64,000 bases of DNA. Origin: Pedobacter sp. Leaf216. GTDB lineage: Bacteria > Bacteroidota > Bacteroidia > Sphingobacteriales > Sphingobacteriaceae. The notes below the pieces were generated by a model, which did not search any database, had not been told where the DNA came from, and saw nothing but the letters and a program-made list of their open reading frames with translations. Both the position numbers and the translations under genes were made by a program. The DNA is taken from the NCBI RefSeq assembly GCF_001421515.1, contig NZ_LMKM01000023.1, positions 129,707 to 193,706 on the forward strand, given 5' to 3'. This document shows, one piece after another, positions 10,027 through 19,592 of the stretch (its first letter is position 1; each line of letters starts with the position of its first letter).

Positions 10027-10034
10027 CAAAGGTA
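10027..10034 (-). promoter_or_regulatory. -7 promoter element for the TetR gene
   Basis: TACCTTTG on the minus strand matches the Bacteroidota consensus TAnnTTTG. It ends only 7 nt from the TetR ATG, so the transcript would have almost no leader. The palindrome adjoins it on the upstream side, which is consistent with autorepression. No clear -33 TTTG is seen. Confidence 0.55.
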
Positions 10035-10037
10035 CTC

Positions 10038-10063
10038 AAATCTGAAACAAGTGTTTCAGATTT
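10038..10063 (-). promoter_or_regulatory. Probable TetR operator in front of the TetR gene
   Basis: A perfect 26-bp inverted repeat: AAATCTGAAACA, two spacer bases, TGTTTCAGATTT. It lies directly upstream of the predicted -7 element of the regulator gene. Its central 20 bp match the palindrome before the SDR gene except in the spacer. Confidence 0.87.
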
Positions 10064-11578
10064 ACGTCATAATTTATAGGTTCGTCAGGAGCTGAACGGT
10101 AGCATTAATCCATATAACTGACTATCGGTGTATTTTTTTATAAAAAAGGCAATTTGTTTACTTATTCGATAGTCATTCGTACCTAAGCGTTTTTATTACC
10201 AGGCTTTTATTCCTTGCATCCATGTTTACCAGTGTTAAAAAATTCACCTCGGAAATGTTCACACCAAATTCACGCCAATTAGGTAGTACATAAAAAGGAA
10301 TGGCAGGTAAAGCCACAAGGTAAACTCGCCATATCAAAAAGCTCGGGCTAGCTGCATGGTATAAGCACGAAAAACATAGCAAATAAATTGCAACCTGCAT
10401 ACAACGAAATGAAAGCTTGCCAACCAAGGCCGACATTTTAAGCGAAGCTCCAGGCGGAAGTACGCCCAGGTAAGTCAGGGCGACTTGTCCATGCTGATCA
10501 CATGAAACAAACTTTGATTGGCGCCTACCAGTCAGGGGTTTACTATGCTAAGAGTTTTCCTGGGAAGCCTCAGAACCGGGGGTCAGCTGGGTTTTGGTGT
10601 GTTTTGCATAAGGCAGTACTAGTTTCGCCTCTCCAAATCTATTAATTGAAGTCTACTAACTTGGTCAACATCACAAAACCCACTTTCAAAGGCTATAGTC
10701 TTGAATCCCATCGTTTTTACTAAAAATTTACAAGATGGATTTTGGCAGAAAAAACATTTACCTCGCCATAAGTGGGTTCACCCAAGTGTACAATTTGAGA
10801 GTTTCCGATTTTCTGGATAAGGAAATCATGACCATTATATAACTAATTCCTTACCTTACTCAAGCTAATTTCATTTATAAAAGACAAATCTTATAGAAAT
10901 TGTTTTTAATACATAGGAGATGGGTCGATAATGTCACTTTTGTACGCAAATTCGGCAGTTCTGTGAGCAGAATCGAATAACCATGTAAGAGTTTCACACA
11001 TGATTAAGGGGCAAGAGTAATCCCGAAAGTTGTATTGAGGATGTACTGGGACATCAACCCAATTACCAATTGGAGTCAGAGATTGGGCATAAAAATGGTG
11101 ATTCAAATCCAATAAGATTTGATGCCGGTTAACTACATCCCGGAAAACCTTTTATCAGAATAAGTAAACTTAATATAAATAAAGAGCTAATCGTAAACGC
11201 TCGAAAAATTTAAGCGAAGCAGAAGACGGCAAATCGCTATTGCATAGTGCTGAAAGGATCATCAAAAAGAATGCTAAAAATATGTCCCTGCAACGTCTGG
11301 GGATTATTTCGAAGAGATACTGAGAACCATGAGAAACTCGATCTTAAAGACTTAAATAATAATAATAATTATTGCGCTAACCTTATATTCCAAATTAGGG
11401 CATGTCGAACAGCTGCCTTGGAAGTGGAGCTTTTCTCCCTGCAATTCCTTGATCAGTCCTTCAAAAATTATTATCATCACATAAATTAAAAAATTCTTTT
11501 CAATCCCTAATATGCATATTTAGACCAAATATCATTAACAGAAACACAGCGATTTTATTAATGATTTAGGTAATTTCA
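10064..11578. other. 1.5-kb stretch without a recognisable gene
   Basis: Short open frames exist on both strands (up to about 87 codons), but none shows a known domain, a signal peptide with a plausible mature part, or a good start context. Translations in all frames are soon interrupted by stops. It may be eroded sequence of former genes, but I could not identify any parent family. Confidence 0.4.
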
Positions 11579-11968
11579 ATGCTTAAAACCTTTAATAAAA
11601 AGATGAGTGTCCATATAGGGTTAATGATTTGGAAGGAGATGAAACAGAAAGATATTTCCGTTTCAGATATTGCTGTTGATCTTAAGGTCAGTAAAACAAA
11701 AGCACAAGAGTTGTTGAATACCGCGACTATCGACATACTCACTCTGGTGCGTATCAGTGAAATCCTGAACTACAATTTTTTCAGCTACTATGAAACCGGT
11801 AAGATTTTCTCAAAGATTGAATTGCATGAAAAAAACAAGCTGACAGAGGAAGTTGGTCGGTTGAAGGCTTTGCTCAATGAGAAGAACAAAGCCCTGGAAC
11901 TTCAGGAAACGCTTAATAAGATTCAACTCAGTACAATTTCACTACTAGAAAAAGGACAGTTTAGATAA
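11579..11968 (+). CDS. Small XRE-like helix-turn-helix protein with C-terminal coiled coil
   Basis: A 129-residue protein. Residues about 10-75 look like a Cro/C1-type DNA-binding domain (IGLMIWKEMKQKDISVSDIA, then LKVSKTKAQELLNTATIDIL, then TLVRISEILNYNFFSYYETG). Residues about 80-125 are rich in Glu, Lys and Leu (LTEEVGRLKALLNEKNKALE), consistent with a dimerising coiled coil. No effector domain is present. It is convergent with the DUF3570 gene, with only 4 bp between the stop codons. Proteins of this shape are common in Sphingobacteriaceae; the target is unknown. Confidence 0.72.
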   Translation: MLKTFNKKMSVHIGLMIWKEMKQKDISVSDIAVDLKVSKTKAQELLNTATIDILTLVRISEILNYNFFSYYETGKIFSKIELHEKNKLTEEVGRLKALLNEKNKALELQETLNKIQLSTISLLEKGQFR

Positions 11969-11972
11969 AAGC

Positions 11973-13184
11973 CTACTTAAACTTAAGGTTCAATGAAACA
12001 ATGTTAGAAACCAGGCTAGTTGAACGTGAGTAGTGACCATATCTCAATTCCAGCATGTTCAATCGCTGCCAGCCGAAAACGCCTTTGGGTGGAGAAAACC
12101 GAATCCCTGCACCGTAAAAATCACTAGTCAATGTAGACAGGTCATAATCGCTGGTAAAATATTGTTCTGCTGGCGAATGCTCACCAAAGGGCGCAAAGTA
12201 TTTGGTTCCCATCTGATTATTATACCGGTAGAAAGGACTTATTGAAAAAAAAGAATTGATCTTGACTGGAATTTCAAGCTCAGCTGTGTGGGCCCTGATA
12301 CCCCAATTATCTATATAGTAGCGATAAAAAGTACGGATTACGAAATGATCATCCAGGAAATAGTTCATACGCAACCCGATGGGAAACTTATAACGCTTAT
12401 CTGGTAATGTCTCCGAACGTAAGGAACCATCTTTAAAATAATCTCGCTGGTATTTGGTAGCAAGTAATCCTTTTTGATATGATGGCTCCAAAATTAGCGC
12501 CGCCTGAAATTTCTGGCTAATGACCTGAGACAGCGAGAAGGACGCACTGAAAGAATTCCTTGGAGCTTTATCATACTGTTCGTAGCCCCTATCAGTATTT
12601 CCCGTCCGAAGCTCTACGGGCAAAATTACCGTCCATTTATCAAAAAAGGCCTGAAGCTTGAAATCAAACTGGGTATTTTTATCTTTAGATAAGCGGGTTA
12701 AATTAAAAGCAGCTCCCATTGATTGGTAATCGAACTCAGTTGAATATGATCCTGTAAAGCCAAAAGAATTTCCCGTTTTTTCATTTGAATGGATCCAGTT
12801 TAATGACGGATAAATACGGGTATCAGCTGAAGAAGCAGATGAAATAGTACTCGGATCAATCTTATCTGAAGAGGCAGAAGTGTAATGATCAACACCAAGT
12901 TCAAAAAGGAAAGTATTTTTTTTACCTCTTTTATTAAACCCGGACATCTGGAGATCAATAGTGTTGGCAAAATCGCTCAGCTTCTCAGTACCGATACCGC
13001 CTGTTACTGCGGAATTATTACCATTCTGATTATAATAGGCTGAAACCAGGTTGATTTCATCAATTTTCAGTTTCCGCGACTGGTATTTGCTACTGTCTAT
13101 TTTTGCAGTTTCTGGTCTGGTTTGTGCATACGTGCTCAATATGCCGAAATACATAAAAAGCACATGGAGATATATTTTTCTCAT
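11973..13184 (-). CDS. DUF3570 outer-membrane beta-barrel protein
   Basis: A 403-residue protein with a signal peptide (MRKIYLHVLFMYFGIL to TYAQ) and a body of alternating aromatic and polar strands, e.g. LRMNYFLDDHFVIRTFYRYY, ending in SLNLKFK like an outer-membrane barrel. The sequence and the company of DUF4266, ApbE and thioredoxin genes fit the DUF3570 family. Its biochemical role is not established. It is the last gene of a tight four-gene operon (12 bp after DUF4266), so it probably works with the flavin-transferring and redox partners at the cell envelope. Confidence 0.85.
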   Translation of the reverse strand: MRKIYLHVLFMYFGILSTYAQTRPETAKIDSSKYQSRKLKIDEINLVSAYYNQNGNNSAVTGGIGTEKLSDFANTIDLQMSGFNKRGKKNTFLFELGVDHYTSASSDKIDPSTISSASSADTRIYPSLNWIHSNEKTGNSFGFTGSYSTEFDYQSMGAAFNLTRLSKDKNTQFDFKLQAFFDKWTVILPVELRTGNTDRGYEQYDKAPRNSFSASFSLSQVISQKFQAALILEPSYQKGLLATKYQRDYFKDGSLRSETLPDKRYKFPIGLRMNYFLDDHFVIRTFYRYYIDNWGIRAHTAELEIPVKINSFFSISPFYRYNNQMGTKYFAPFGEHSPAEQYFTSDYDLSTLTSDFYGAGIRFSPPKGVFGWQRLNMLELRYGHYSRSTSLVSNIVSLNLKFK

Positions 13185-13196
13185 TTTTTAATATTA

Positions 13197-13427
13197 TCAA
13201 TTACAGCCGCAACCTCCACCGCTCTTACCACCGTTGGCACCCGATGCACCTTCCCTGTAAAGCTGAAAACTCTGTTCAAATTTCTGTGACTTTCGTGCTG
13301 AAAGGATCATATCGGCATCATTGATCCTGTTTTTCTGATAAGGTTTTACGCTACTACAGGCACTGAACATGCTGATTATTGATACAGCAGTAACCATCGA
13401 AAGGAAAATTGTTCTGTAAATTTTCAT
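13197..13427 (-). CDS. DUF4266 small lipoprotein with C-terminal Gly/Cys tail
   Basis: A 76-residue lipoprotein. The signal ends in a lipobox (MFSAC), giving a mature peptide of about 53 residues: an Asp/Lys-rich segment (INDADMILSARKSQKF), then REGASG and a Gly-rich tail ending GGGCGCN. The layout matches DUF4266, a family found beside ApbE and DUF3570. The tail has two Cys and could bind a metal or be modified. The GAS tripeptide resembles the end of an ApbE flavin-acceptor motif, but the usual upstream Asp and Ser/Thr are missing, so flavinylation is only a possibility. Its ATG overlaps the ApbE stop (ATGA), indicating coupled translation. Confidence 0.85.
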   Translation of the reverse strand: MKIYRTIFLSMVTAVSIISMFSACSSVKPYQKNRINDADMILSARKSQKFEQSFQLYREGASGANGGKSGGGCGCN

Positions 13428-14359
13428 ATTATCACATTAATATTATTTGAGGTAAAAACCTGATCATAATCATCGATAACGATACAGGACACTTGTTTGA
13501 TCTGGTTAATGAGCTCTATCCCAATTTTTACGCCCATCACCAAAATTGGTGTAGCAAGTGCATCAGCCAGCTCTGCACTCGGACAAATGATGCTAACACT
13601 TTTAACACCACTTACCGGAAGACCAGTTTTCGGGTCGATGGTATGCGAATAGCGCTTCCCGCCAATGGTTACATATTTTTCATAACTGCCTGAAGTTGCA
13701 ATCGCCATTTGACTGATTTTTAAGGAAGAAAAAGGTCTGTCCGTTTGTCCGGGATCGGCAATACCAACTGTCCATGGACGGCCGCCAATTTGAGTACCCC
13801 AGGTAACCAGATCACCGGCAGCATTTACTATTCCACTTTTAATCCCCAATTGTTGTAGAACCGATTTCGCCTTATCGGCTGCATAGCCCTTTCCTATTCC
13901 ACCGAAGCCAATCCGCATGCCCTTATTTTTGAGTAGCACGGTTGAGCGTTCTTTATCTACTATTACATTCCGATAATCAATAAGTCCAACAGATGCCAAT
14001 GCAGTTTGCTCATCAGGCAAGCTTGTCATTTTCGGATCAAAGTTCCAGAGCCGTTTATCTATCGACCCATAAGTTATATCGAAGGCACCATCAGTAATTT
14101 CTGATATCCTGATAGAACGCTCAATAAGGCAAATCACCTCATCATCAACATGTACAGGTCGCAAACCGGCATTTTCGTTTATAAGGCTGGTTTGGCTAAG
14201 ATTACTGAAAGTTGTGAGCAGGTGTTCTATGCGCTTTACTTCTTCAATACCTGCATCAATCGCAGCATTTCCCTCCTGCTCGTTCACAGCGATTACAGTA
14301 AACTCAAACCGGTTTCCCATGAGCTTCAATATTCGGTTTACAGAAACAGGCTTAGCCAT
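13424..14359 (-). CDS. apbE: ApbE-family FAD:protein FMN transferase
   Basis: A 311-residue ApbE protein, which moves FMN from FAD onto a Thr or Ser of a target protein. Visible family marks are GAFDITYGSIDKRLWNF, the flavin-binding stretch IGFGGIGKGYAADKA, the SHTIDPKTGLPV motif and the Mg-binding ADALAT near the C-terminus. Oddly, the reading frame opens directly at the catalytic domain (MAKPVSVNRILKLMGNRFEF) with no signal peptide or lipobox, whereas most bacterial ApbE enzymes are exported. Either this one acts in the cytoplasm or the true start was lost. It lies 10 bp after the thioredoxin gene and overlaps DUF4266 by 4 bp. Confidence 0.93.
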   Translation of the reverse strand: MAKPVSVNRILKLMGNRFEFTVIAVNEQEGNAAIDAGIEEVKRIEHLLTTFSNLSQTSLINENAGLRPVHVDDEVICLIERSIRISEITDGAFDITYGSIDKRLWNFDPKMTSLPDEQTALASVGLIDYRNVIVDKERSTVLLKNKGMRIGFGGIGKGYAADKAKSVLQQLGIKSGIVNAAGDLVTWGTQIGGRPWTVGIADPGQTDRPFSSLKISQMAIATSGSYEKYVTIGGKRYSHTIDPKTGLPVSGVKSVSIICPSAELADALATPILVMGVKIGIELINQIKQVSCIVIDDYDQVFTSNNINVII

Positions 14360-14369
14360 CCTTTAAAGG

Positions 14370-14798
14370 TTATTTTTTTAGTTTGTCGAGTTCAGAAACA
14401 AAAGCAACAGCGCTTTCCTCAGGAAAACCATCCCAGGTTTTAAGTACCTTCCCATTTTCATCAACAAGGATTGTATACGGAAATTTCCCATCCTTATTGT
14501 ATACCTCTGCTAATGACTCGTTAAGCTTAATCTGCTCTTTTGCAAGCTGGTTTTTTTTCTGTCTGGGGAAATCTGCCCTCACAAGTAAAAGATTTGTAGC
14601 GGCATACTGTTCAAAGCTTTCTGATTCTAGTAGCTCCTTGCGCAGGCGGATACAAGGACCACACCAGTCCGAGCCTGAAAAATTAATCAGGATCTGTTTA
14701 TGCGTAGCCTTAGCTTGTTTTTGCGCTTCGTTAAAATCTCCCATCCACGATACAGGAATAATAAATAGGCCCAAAAGGGCAACAAAAAGTAATTTCAT
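14370..14798 (-). CDS. Secreted thioredoxin-fold protein
   Basis: A 142-residue protein with an N-terminal signal peptide (MKLLFVALLGLFIIPVSW) and a thioredoxin-like domain of the type seen in DUF255/Thioredoxin_7 proteins. The active site is SDWCGPC (Cys46 and Cys49), followed by the cis-Pro region FPYTILVDENGKV. It should reduce or exchange disulfides in the periplasm. It is the first gene of the thioredoxin-ApbE-DUF4266-DUF3570 operon; a natural substrate would be the two-Cys tail of the DUF4266 lipoprotein, but that is inference. Confidence 0.9.
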   Translation of the reverse strand: MKLLFVALLGLFIIPVSWMGDFNEAQKQAKATHKQILINFSGSDWCGPCIRLRKELLESESFEQYAATNLLLVRADFPRQKKNQLAKEQIKLNESLAEVYNKDGKFPYTILVDENGKVLKTWDGFPEESAVAFVSELDKLKK

Positions 14799-16013
14799 AA
14801 TCTTAAAAATAAACTTTTAAATGCATAACCTAAGTATTGTAAAACGTTAACGATACGGATACTGGTCTATTTGTTACCAAACCATTTTAAGACCGAATAG
14901 TGAATGTGTGGCATTCATGCACACTATGAAGGTTACACAGCATATTAGCTTCTCTTTAGCTACAATAGCCACTTCAGATCGATCGGTTCTATGTAGCAAA
15001 ATTATTGATCAAATCTGAAGACATTCTGAAGTTTCGAATTAAAATGTAATCAGGCAATCTATATTGCGGAATGGAATGCCGTTCGCTTAGCAATCAGTTC
15101 AGTTGCATTCACCTTAAAAATACCTTTTACAGGAGGTTGACCACTTACCCTATTTTGAAACTGCCAAATACAGATAGGCAAATGTTAAAGAAAAAACATA
15201 TTCAAAACAACTTAAAACTTTTTGACTATCAACTAATAGGCAACTTTGATACCTACATCTATCCAGCCCATAATCATATAAAAATTCAGTTTTATTCTAC
15301 CGTATCATTTGGTGTCCGTGAACAGTCTAAGTACAGCCGTGAATTGTTAGCTAATTATTTATTCATACCGACGTCCTTTGTGATGGCTTAAAATACATGG
15401 TCATCATTCAAATAAAAAAAAATTAAACCAGACGTCATGGAAAAGATAAAAATATGAAAATTACAGTTGCAATTCTAAGGGCAAGTGTATTCGGCATAAC
15501 GCTTGCTAGCTTCTTACAAAGATAGCGATACCTGCGTTGTGCTGAACGACGTGATCTTGCCTACATTGAAATACAGCACTTTGCCGGCGTTGTTCATGCC
15601 CGCGTCGTGCATAGGTTCGAGCAATGAAAATTGGCAGACAAGCTTTTTGCAGGCCCGGTTGCAGCTACAGGAATTACCGCATTCTAATCGATTTTCAGGT
15701 ATGCTGAATCCTGCAAACAACAAGTAAAACTTTATCTCGTCATCTAACTAAGTGTAAGTTTCAAGGGTCCTGTCGCTTTCGGTACTTTTTTAAGTATATC
15801 GCAGATTTAAAAATAATAACTAAAACTTACTCAGTCATCTTTTAGATCCAAATTTATATCTTGTACAATTATAGCAACGATTATTTATATCTGAAACATC
15901 TGCTATTTAGAATGAAAATATAGATTGGGGCGTCTACCTGAATGTAGCCAGCTATACAATAGCTTCAAACTTAAAAGAATAAGACCTGTTAAACATAGCC
16001 AATTACTACAAAA
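14799..16013. other. 1.2-kb stretch without a recognisable gene
   Basis: Open frames of up to about 106 codons occur on both strands, but none has a recognisable domain. The promoter of the thioredoxin operon must lie at the left end and that of pncB at the right end, yet I find no good TAnnTTTG match for either. Possibly eroded sequence. Confidence 0.4.
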
Positions 16014-17201
16014 ATGATTACGCATCTTCTTCAGTCAGCCCCATCCATATTGGACAATGATTTTTATAAGTTTACCATGCAGCAGGCGGTGGTACGTCTT
16101 TTTCCATCGGCAATGGCCCGCTATAGTTTTATCAACCGTGGAAAACACCGTTTTCCCGAGGGTTTTGGCAGTGCTCTGCAGGAAAGGATAAGTGAAATGG
16201 CGAAACTGCGGCTCACCAATGAAGAGAAGAATTTTCTTAAGATAAACTGCCCTTACCTTGATCCGCTTTACCTGGATTTTTTGGCGGGCTATCGTTACGA
16301 TCCAAATGAGGTGAATATCGTACAGAATGGAACAGACATTGATCTCCATATTGAGGGGCATTGGTACCGCAGCATCCTTTGGGAAGTACCGATTATGGCC
16401 TTGATCTGCGAACTTTATTATGAAATGACAGACGGAAAGCGGATATCAGATGAGATGCTGATTGACCAAACGGTGGTAAAGGCAAAACGGTTTCAATCCC
16501 TTGGGGTAAATATTGCCGAGTTTGGCACACGCCGCCGCCACAGTTACCATGTACAGAAACTGGTAATTGATACTTTCAACCGCGAAGGGAGAAAAACCTT
16601 TGTAGGCACAAGCAATGTCCATTTTGCCATGCTCCACCAAACCAAACCTATAGGCACCCATGCCCACGAATGGTTTATGTACCATGCGGCTGTATATGGT
16701 TTTCCGCAGGCAAATGCCACTTCTTTACAACACTGGGTGGATGTTTTCCGTGGCGATTTGGGTATAGCACTGTCAGATACTTATACAACGGATGTTTTTC
16801 TCTCACAGTTTGATAAAATGTTTTCGAAACTTTTTGATGGGGTGCGCCAGGACAGCGGCAAACCCATTGAATTTGCAGATAAAATAATTGCGCACTATAA
16901 CCAGCTAGGCATTGATCCGTTAACGAAAATCATCATTTTTTCTGATGGACTTGATTACGAAAAAGTTGCCCGAATTACTGATCATTGCCGTGGGAAAATC
17001 GGCTTTTCTTTCGGTATTGGCACCAACCTGAGCAACGATGTAGGGTTGGAAGCGATGAACATTGTGATTAAAATGACCCAAACCAGGCAGGAAAACGGCA
17101 AATGGATGCACGTGGTTAAACTCTCGGACAATCCGGATAAAAACACAGGAAATGCGGATATGATTGCCGCAGCGAAAACCATCCTTAATATTGAACAATA
17201 A
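16014..17201 (+). CDS. pncB: Nicotinate phosphoribosyltransferase
   Basis: A 395-residue enzyme of NAD salvage that couples nicotinate to PRPP to give nicotinate mononucleotide, with ATP hydrolysis. The N-terminus (LDNDFYKFTMQQAV) is the family signature; EFGTRRRHSYHVQ carries the His that is phosphorylated in this family, and GTSNVHFA, DTYTTDVFL, VRQDSGKP, IIFSDGLD and FGIGTNLSND are the substrate- and PRPP-binding stretches. Length is typical. It stands alone between a gene-free stretch and the convergent DUF6377 gene, with no visible link to the polysaccharide loci. Confidence 0.97.
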   Translation: MITHLLQSAPSILDNDFYKFTMQQAVVRLFPSAMARYSFINRGKHRFPEGFGSALQERISEMAKLRLTNEEKNFLKINCPYLDPLYLDFLAGYRYDPNEVNIVQNGTDIDLHIEGHWYRSILWEVPIMALICELYYEMTDGKRISDEMLIDQTVVKAKRFQSLGVNIAEFGTRRRHSYHVQKLVIDTFNREGRKTFVGTSNVHFAMLHQTKPIGTHAHEWFMYHAAVYGFPQANATSLQHWVDVFRGDLGIALSDTYTTDVFLSQFDKMFSKLFDGVRQDSGKPIEFADKIIAHYNQLGIDPLTKIIIFSDGLDYEKVARITDHCRGKIGFSFGIGTNLSNDVGLEAMNIVIKMTQTRQENGKWMHVVKLSDNPDKNTGNADMIAAAKTILNIEQ

Positions 17202-17291
17202 TAGTGCGCAGGTAGTAAAAGTGTATAGTTTGTTATTGCAGTATAGCTATTGAAAGTCTTGAACGATATAACTATAATTTAGATTGCCCGG

Positions 17292-18905
17292 TTACACTGC
17301 TTTTACCATCATAATAATTTTATCAAATTCATCGCCGGGAACGAGTGCTTTGGCCTTTATACGCATTTTGTAAACATAAATGGTATTAACCGAATATTCC
17401 AAAATGGTTGCAATGGCTTGATTATCAATAATTCCAAGCCTGATCAGGGCGAAGATCCGGAGGTCAGTATTTAGCAGTTCAGGTGCTTTAGGCCATATCT
17501 GATCTTCCTGCTTTAACAGGGAGTTGAAAACGGTTACAAAATTAGGGAAGATACTCATAAATACCCGATCAAACGTATTGAAAAGGATTGCGCGCTCCTG
17601 TTTAATATCAATGTCTTTTAAGCCGGGCAGAATTTCCCCAAACCGTTTTGCAAGAATTTTGCGTTCCACATTTTTTTTTAGCCGGTCCAACTTTAAAATG
17701 TATCCCGAAATTACAGCGAAAAAATAGCCGATGTACTTTTCATTCACCGTGGCAAACTCCCTCAATTTATCATTGGTAATTAAAAGCTGATCATTAACCT
17801 GGTTTAATTCTATATTTTTTGCTTTAATTACCTCATCCTGGATCTTAAGTTTTCTAAACTGGATAAATATCATAAATGAAACGAGCGAAATCACCGCAGT
17901 GACAAGCGAGATGGAAAGGAAATAGGTCAGGAATTTATTCTTTTCCCGCTGGGTGGCGATATTGACCTGGGCCGCAATATCAGGCAGCACAGATTCGATT
18001 TTAAGTTTACGCAGGCGGTTTCCGTAAAATCCGGCATCATCTCTTGATTGCTGGATAAAAAGATAAGCATTATCAACATCGCCGTGTTTAAACAGATCCT
18101 CAGCCAGGAGTAATGTTGCTAGCGTTTCTTTTGTGGAAGACCTGATATCGCTGATTGCTGATTCGGCAAGCAACCAGATTCTTTGGTCATTCTGATCATC
18201 CTGCTGGTAAAAAGCTGCCAATCCTGTTAATAACCTTGCACGGTTATGTTCGGTCAGTTTATAATGTTTTAAAAGTTCGAGAAAATACTTTGGCGGGCCG
18301 TTTGTTTCTCCAGCTACTACCTGCCTGTTGCCTAAGGTAAAAAGCAAATCGAAAGATTTTGGCTCGCAAAACACAATGGCAGAATCCAGGTAGCTTACGG
18401 CTTTAGCGTTATAGGTTTTGGTAAAATTTTCATCACTATTGTAGATGGCCAGATTGGAATAAGCACCGGATTTTAATGCATAATATTCGTATTTATATTG
18501 CCTATCAAGCAGTATCGGATTTATTTCCTTGAGGTAATCAAAAGTTTCTTTAAACATACCTGCATGTAGCAGCAAAGAGGCCAGTTTAACTTTGCTTTCA
18601 TTCTGCTTTATTACGTCATGCTCTTTATAACTGAGATCAAGCATTTTCTTTCCATAGAAATAGGCAGAATCGAACTTATTGTATTCATATTCTTCAAAGA
18701 GTTTCAAATAGGTATCGAATATGGTGTTGGGCCTGCTGGTGATCTCAGACCTGAGTTTTTGAATCCTTAAAATTTTGTGCTGGTCGTATTGCTTCTTTTT
18801 TGATATTTCCATTTTTAATTTAGCCAGCACACTATCTTTCTTGGCGGAAGGATAGGCGTTGAAACAAAAAATTAAAAGGGATATCTTGACTATTAAAAAT
18901 TTCAT
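17292..18905 (-). CDS. DUF6377 membrane regulator with TPR-like sensor and C-terminal HTH
   Basis: A 537-residue protein. A signal peptide (MKFLIVKISLLIFCF) is followed by a helical, TPR-like periplasmic part (to about residue 315), one membrane segment (FLTYFLSISLVTAVISLVSF), a coiled coil (IKAKNIELNQVNDQLL) and a cytoplasmic domain ending in a LuxR-like helix-turn-helix (LRIFALIRLGIIDNQAIATI, then LEYSVNTIYVYKMRIKAKA). This fits DUF6377 proteins of Bacteroidota. It is divergent from the SusC gene with about 690 bp between, so it probably senses a substrate or product in the periplasm and controls that SusCD pair directly. There is no phosphotransfer domain. Confidence 0.85.
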   Translation of the reverse strand: MKFLIVKISLLIFCFNAYPSAKKDSVLAKLKMEISKKKQYDQHKILRIQKLRSEITSRPNTIFDTYLKLFEEYEYNKFDSAYFYGKKMLDLSYKEHDVIKQNESKVKLASLLLHAGMFKETFDYLKEINPILLDRQYKYEYYALKSGAYSNLAIYNSDENFTKTYNAKAVSYLDSAIVFCEPKSFDLLFTLGNRQVVAGETNGPPKYFLELLKHYKLTEHNRARLLTGLAAFYQQDDQNDQRIWLLAESAISDIRSSTKETLATLLLAEDLFKHGDVDNAYLFIQQSRDDAGFYGNRLRKLKIESVLPDIAAQVNIATQREKNKFLTYFLSISLVTAVISLVSFMIFIQFRKLKIQDEVIKAKNIELNQVNDQLLITNDKLREFATVNEKYIGYFFAVISGYILKLDRLKKNVERKILAKRFGEILPGLKDIDIKQERAILFNTFDRVFMSIFPNFVTVFNSLLKQEDQIWPKAPELLNTDLRIFALIRLGIIDNQAIATILEYSVNTIYVYKMRIKAKALVPGDEFDKIIMMVKAV

Positions 18906-19592
18906 TTTAAAGGAATGCTTTTCTCAAAATTATAACAATTTATAATCTCAGGTTTAAAAAAATGAATTATCATTTGAGGTTGCTTCAACTATAGTGTACC
19001 AGGCAAGCTCTTTATCAAGGCAAAACAGGATTGGCCATTTTAAACCGAAACAGCATCAGAATATGGGATTTATCCTTTTCTTATCATGCTATTTTTGCAT
19101 CTGTATGCGGATTTAAGTTTATATTTTCCCAGACATAATATATCACAAAACATTATTTTTCAAATACTTAACAATTTAAACACGCTTTTTTTCTTATACA
19201 TTTCATAGCGGCCCTCTTGTGGCTATACATCAATACAAGGCAATTGATAATTTCGTTCTTCTGATCTGCCGGCGCAGTCCGGTTATGAGCAGAACAAGCA
19301 TTTAACCAAATTAATCAAATTCCCAAAGGCCAGGCGCTATTTAAGAGCTTCATCATTAAATCCATTTAGCTTTTAAATTTCAGACCGTTGCAGGCGGGAA
19401 TATCGACCTATTATGAGAAAGAAAAAACCTCCTTAACAGTAAGGTTAACTCCTGCCAGTCTGAATCGCGGCCTTGTAAGCCATAAAAACGAATTCATCGA
19501 AGTTAGCCTAATATCGGCAAACCGGGCTTGCCAAACGGGGTTCACGCTTTTTGAAAAACTAAACTAACAATAACCGAATTAAATTTGATTAC
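18906..19592. other. Divergent control region between DUF6377 and SusC
   Basis: About 690 bp without a gene. On the plus strand a -7 match (TAAATTTG, 19580-19587) ends 5 nt before the SusC ATG; a TTTG lies at 19550-19553, but the spacing of 26 bp is longer than usual. The length of the region leaves room for regulator sites and a leader, though I could not identify a clear operator. Confidence 0.45.

Noticed and set aside
10173..10436. 87-codon minus-strand frame with a hydrophobic, signal-like start
   Set aside because: After the hydrophobic part the sequence has no recognisable mature protein, and the gene-poor surroundings give no support.
10906..11489. Two short frames (68 and 80 codons) that might be remnants of larger genes
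   Set aside because: I could not join them to any neighbouring frame to give a known protein, so there is no basis for a pseudogene call.
15071..15391. 106-codon plus-strand frame upstream of pncB
   Set aside because: Composition is not protein-like, no family is visible and no promoter was found.
15503..15727. Mutually overlapping 74- and 69-codon frames in a more GC-rich patch
   Set aside because: The patch suggests an old coding sequence, but no frame or combination of frames gave a recognisable protein.
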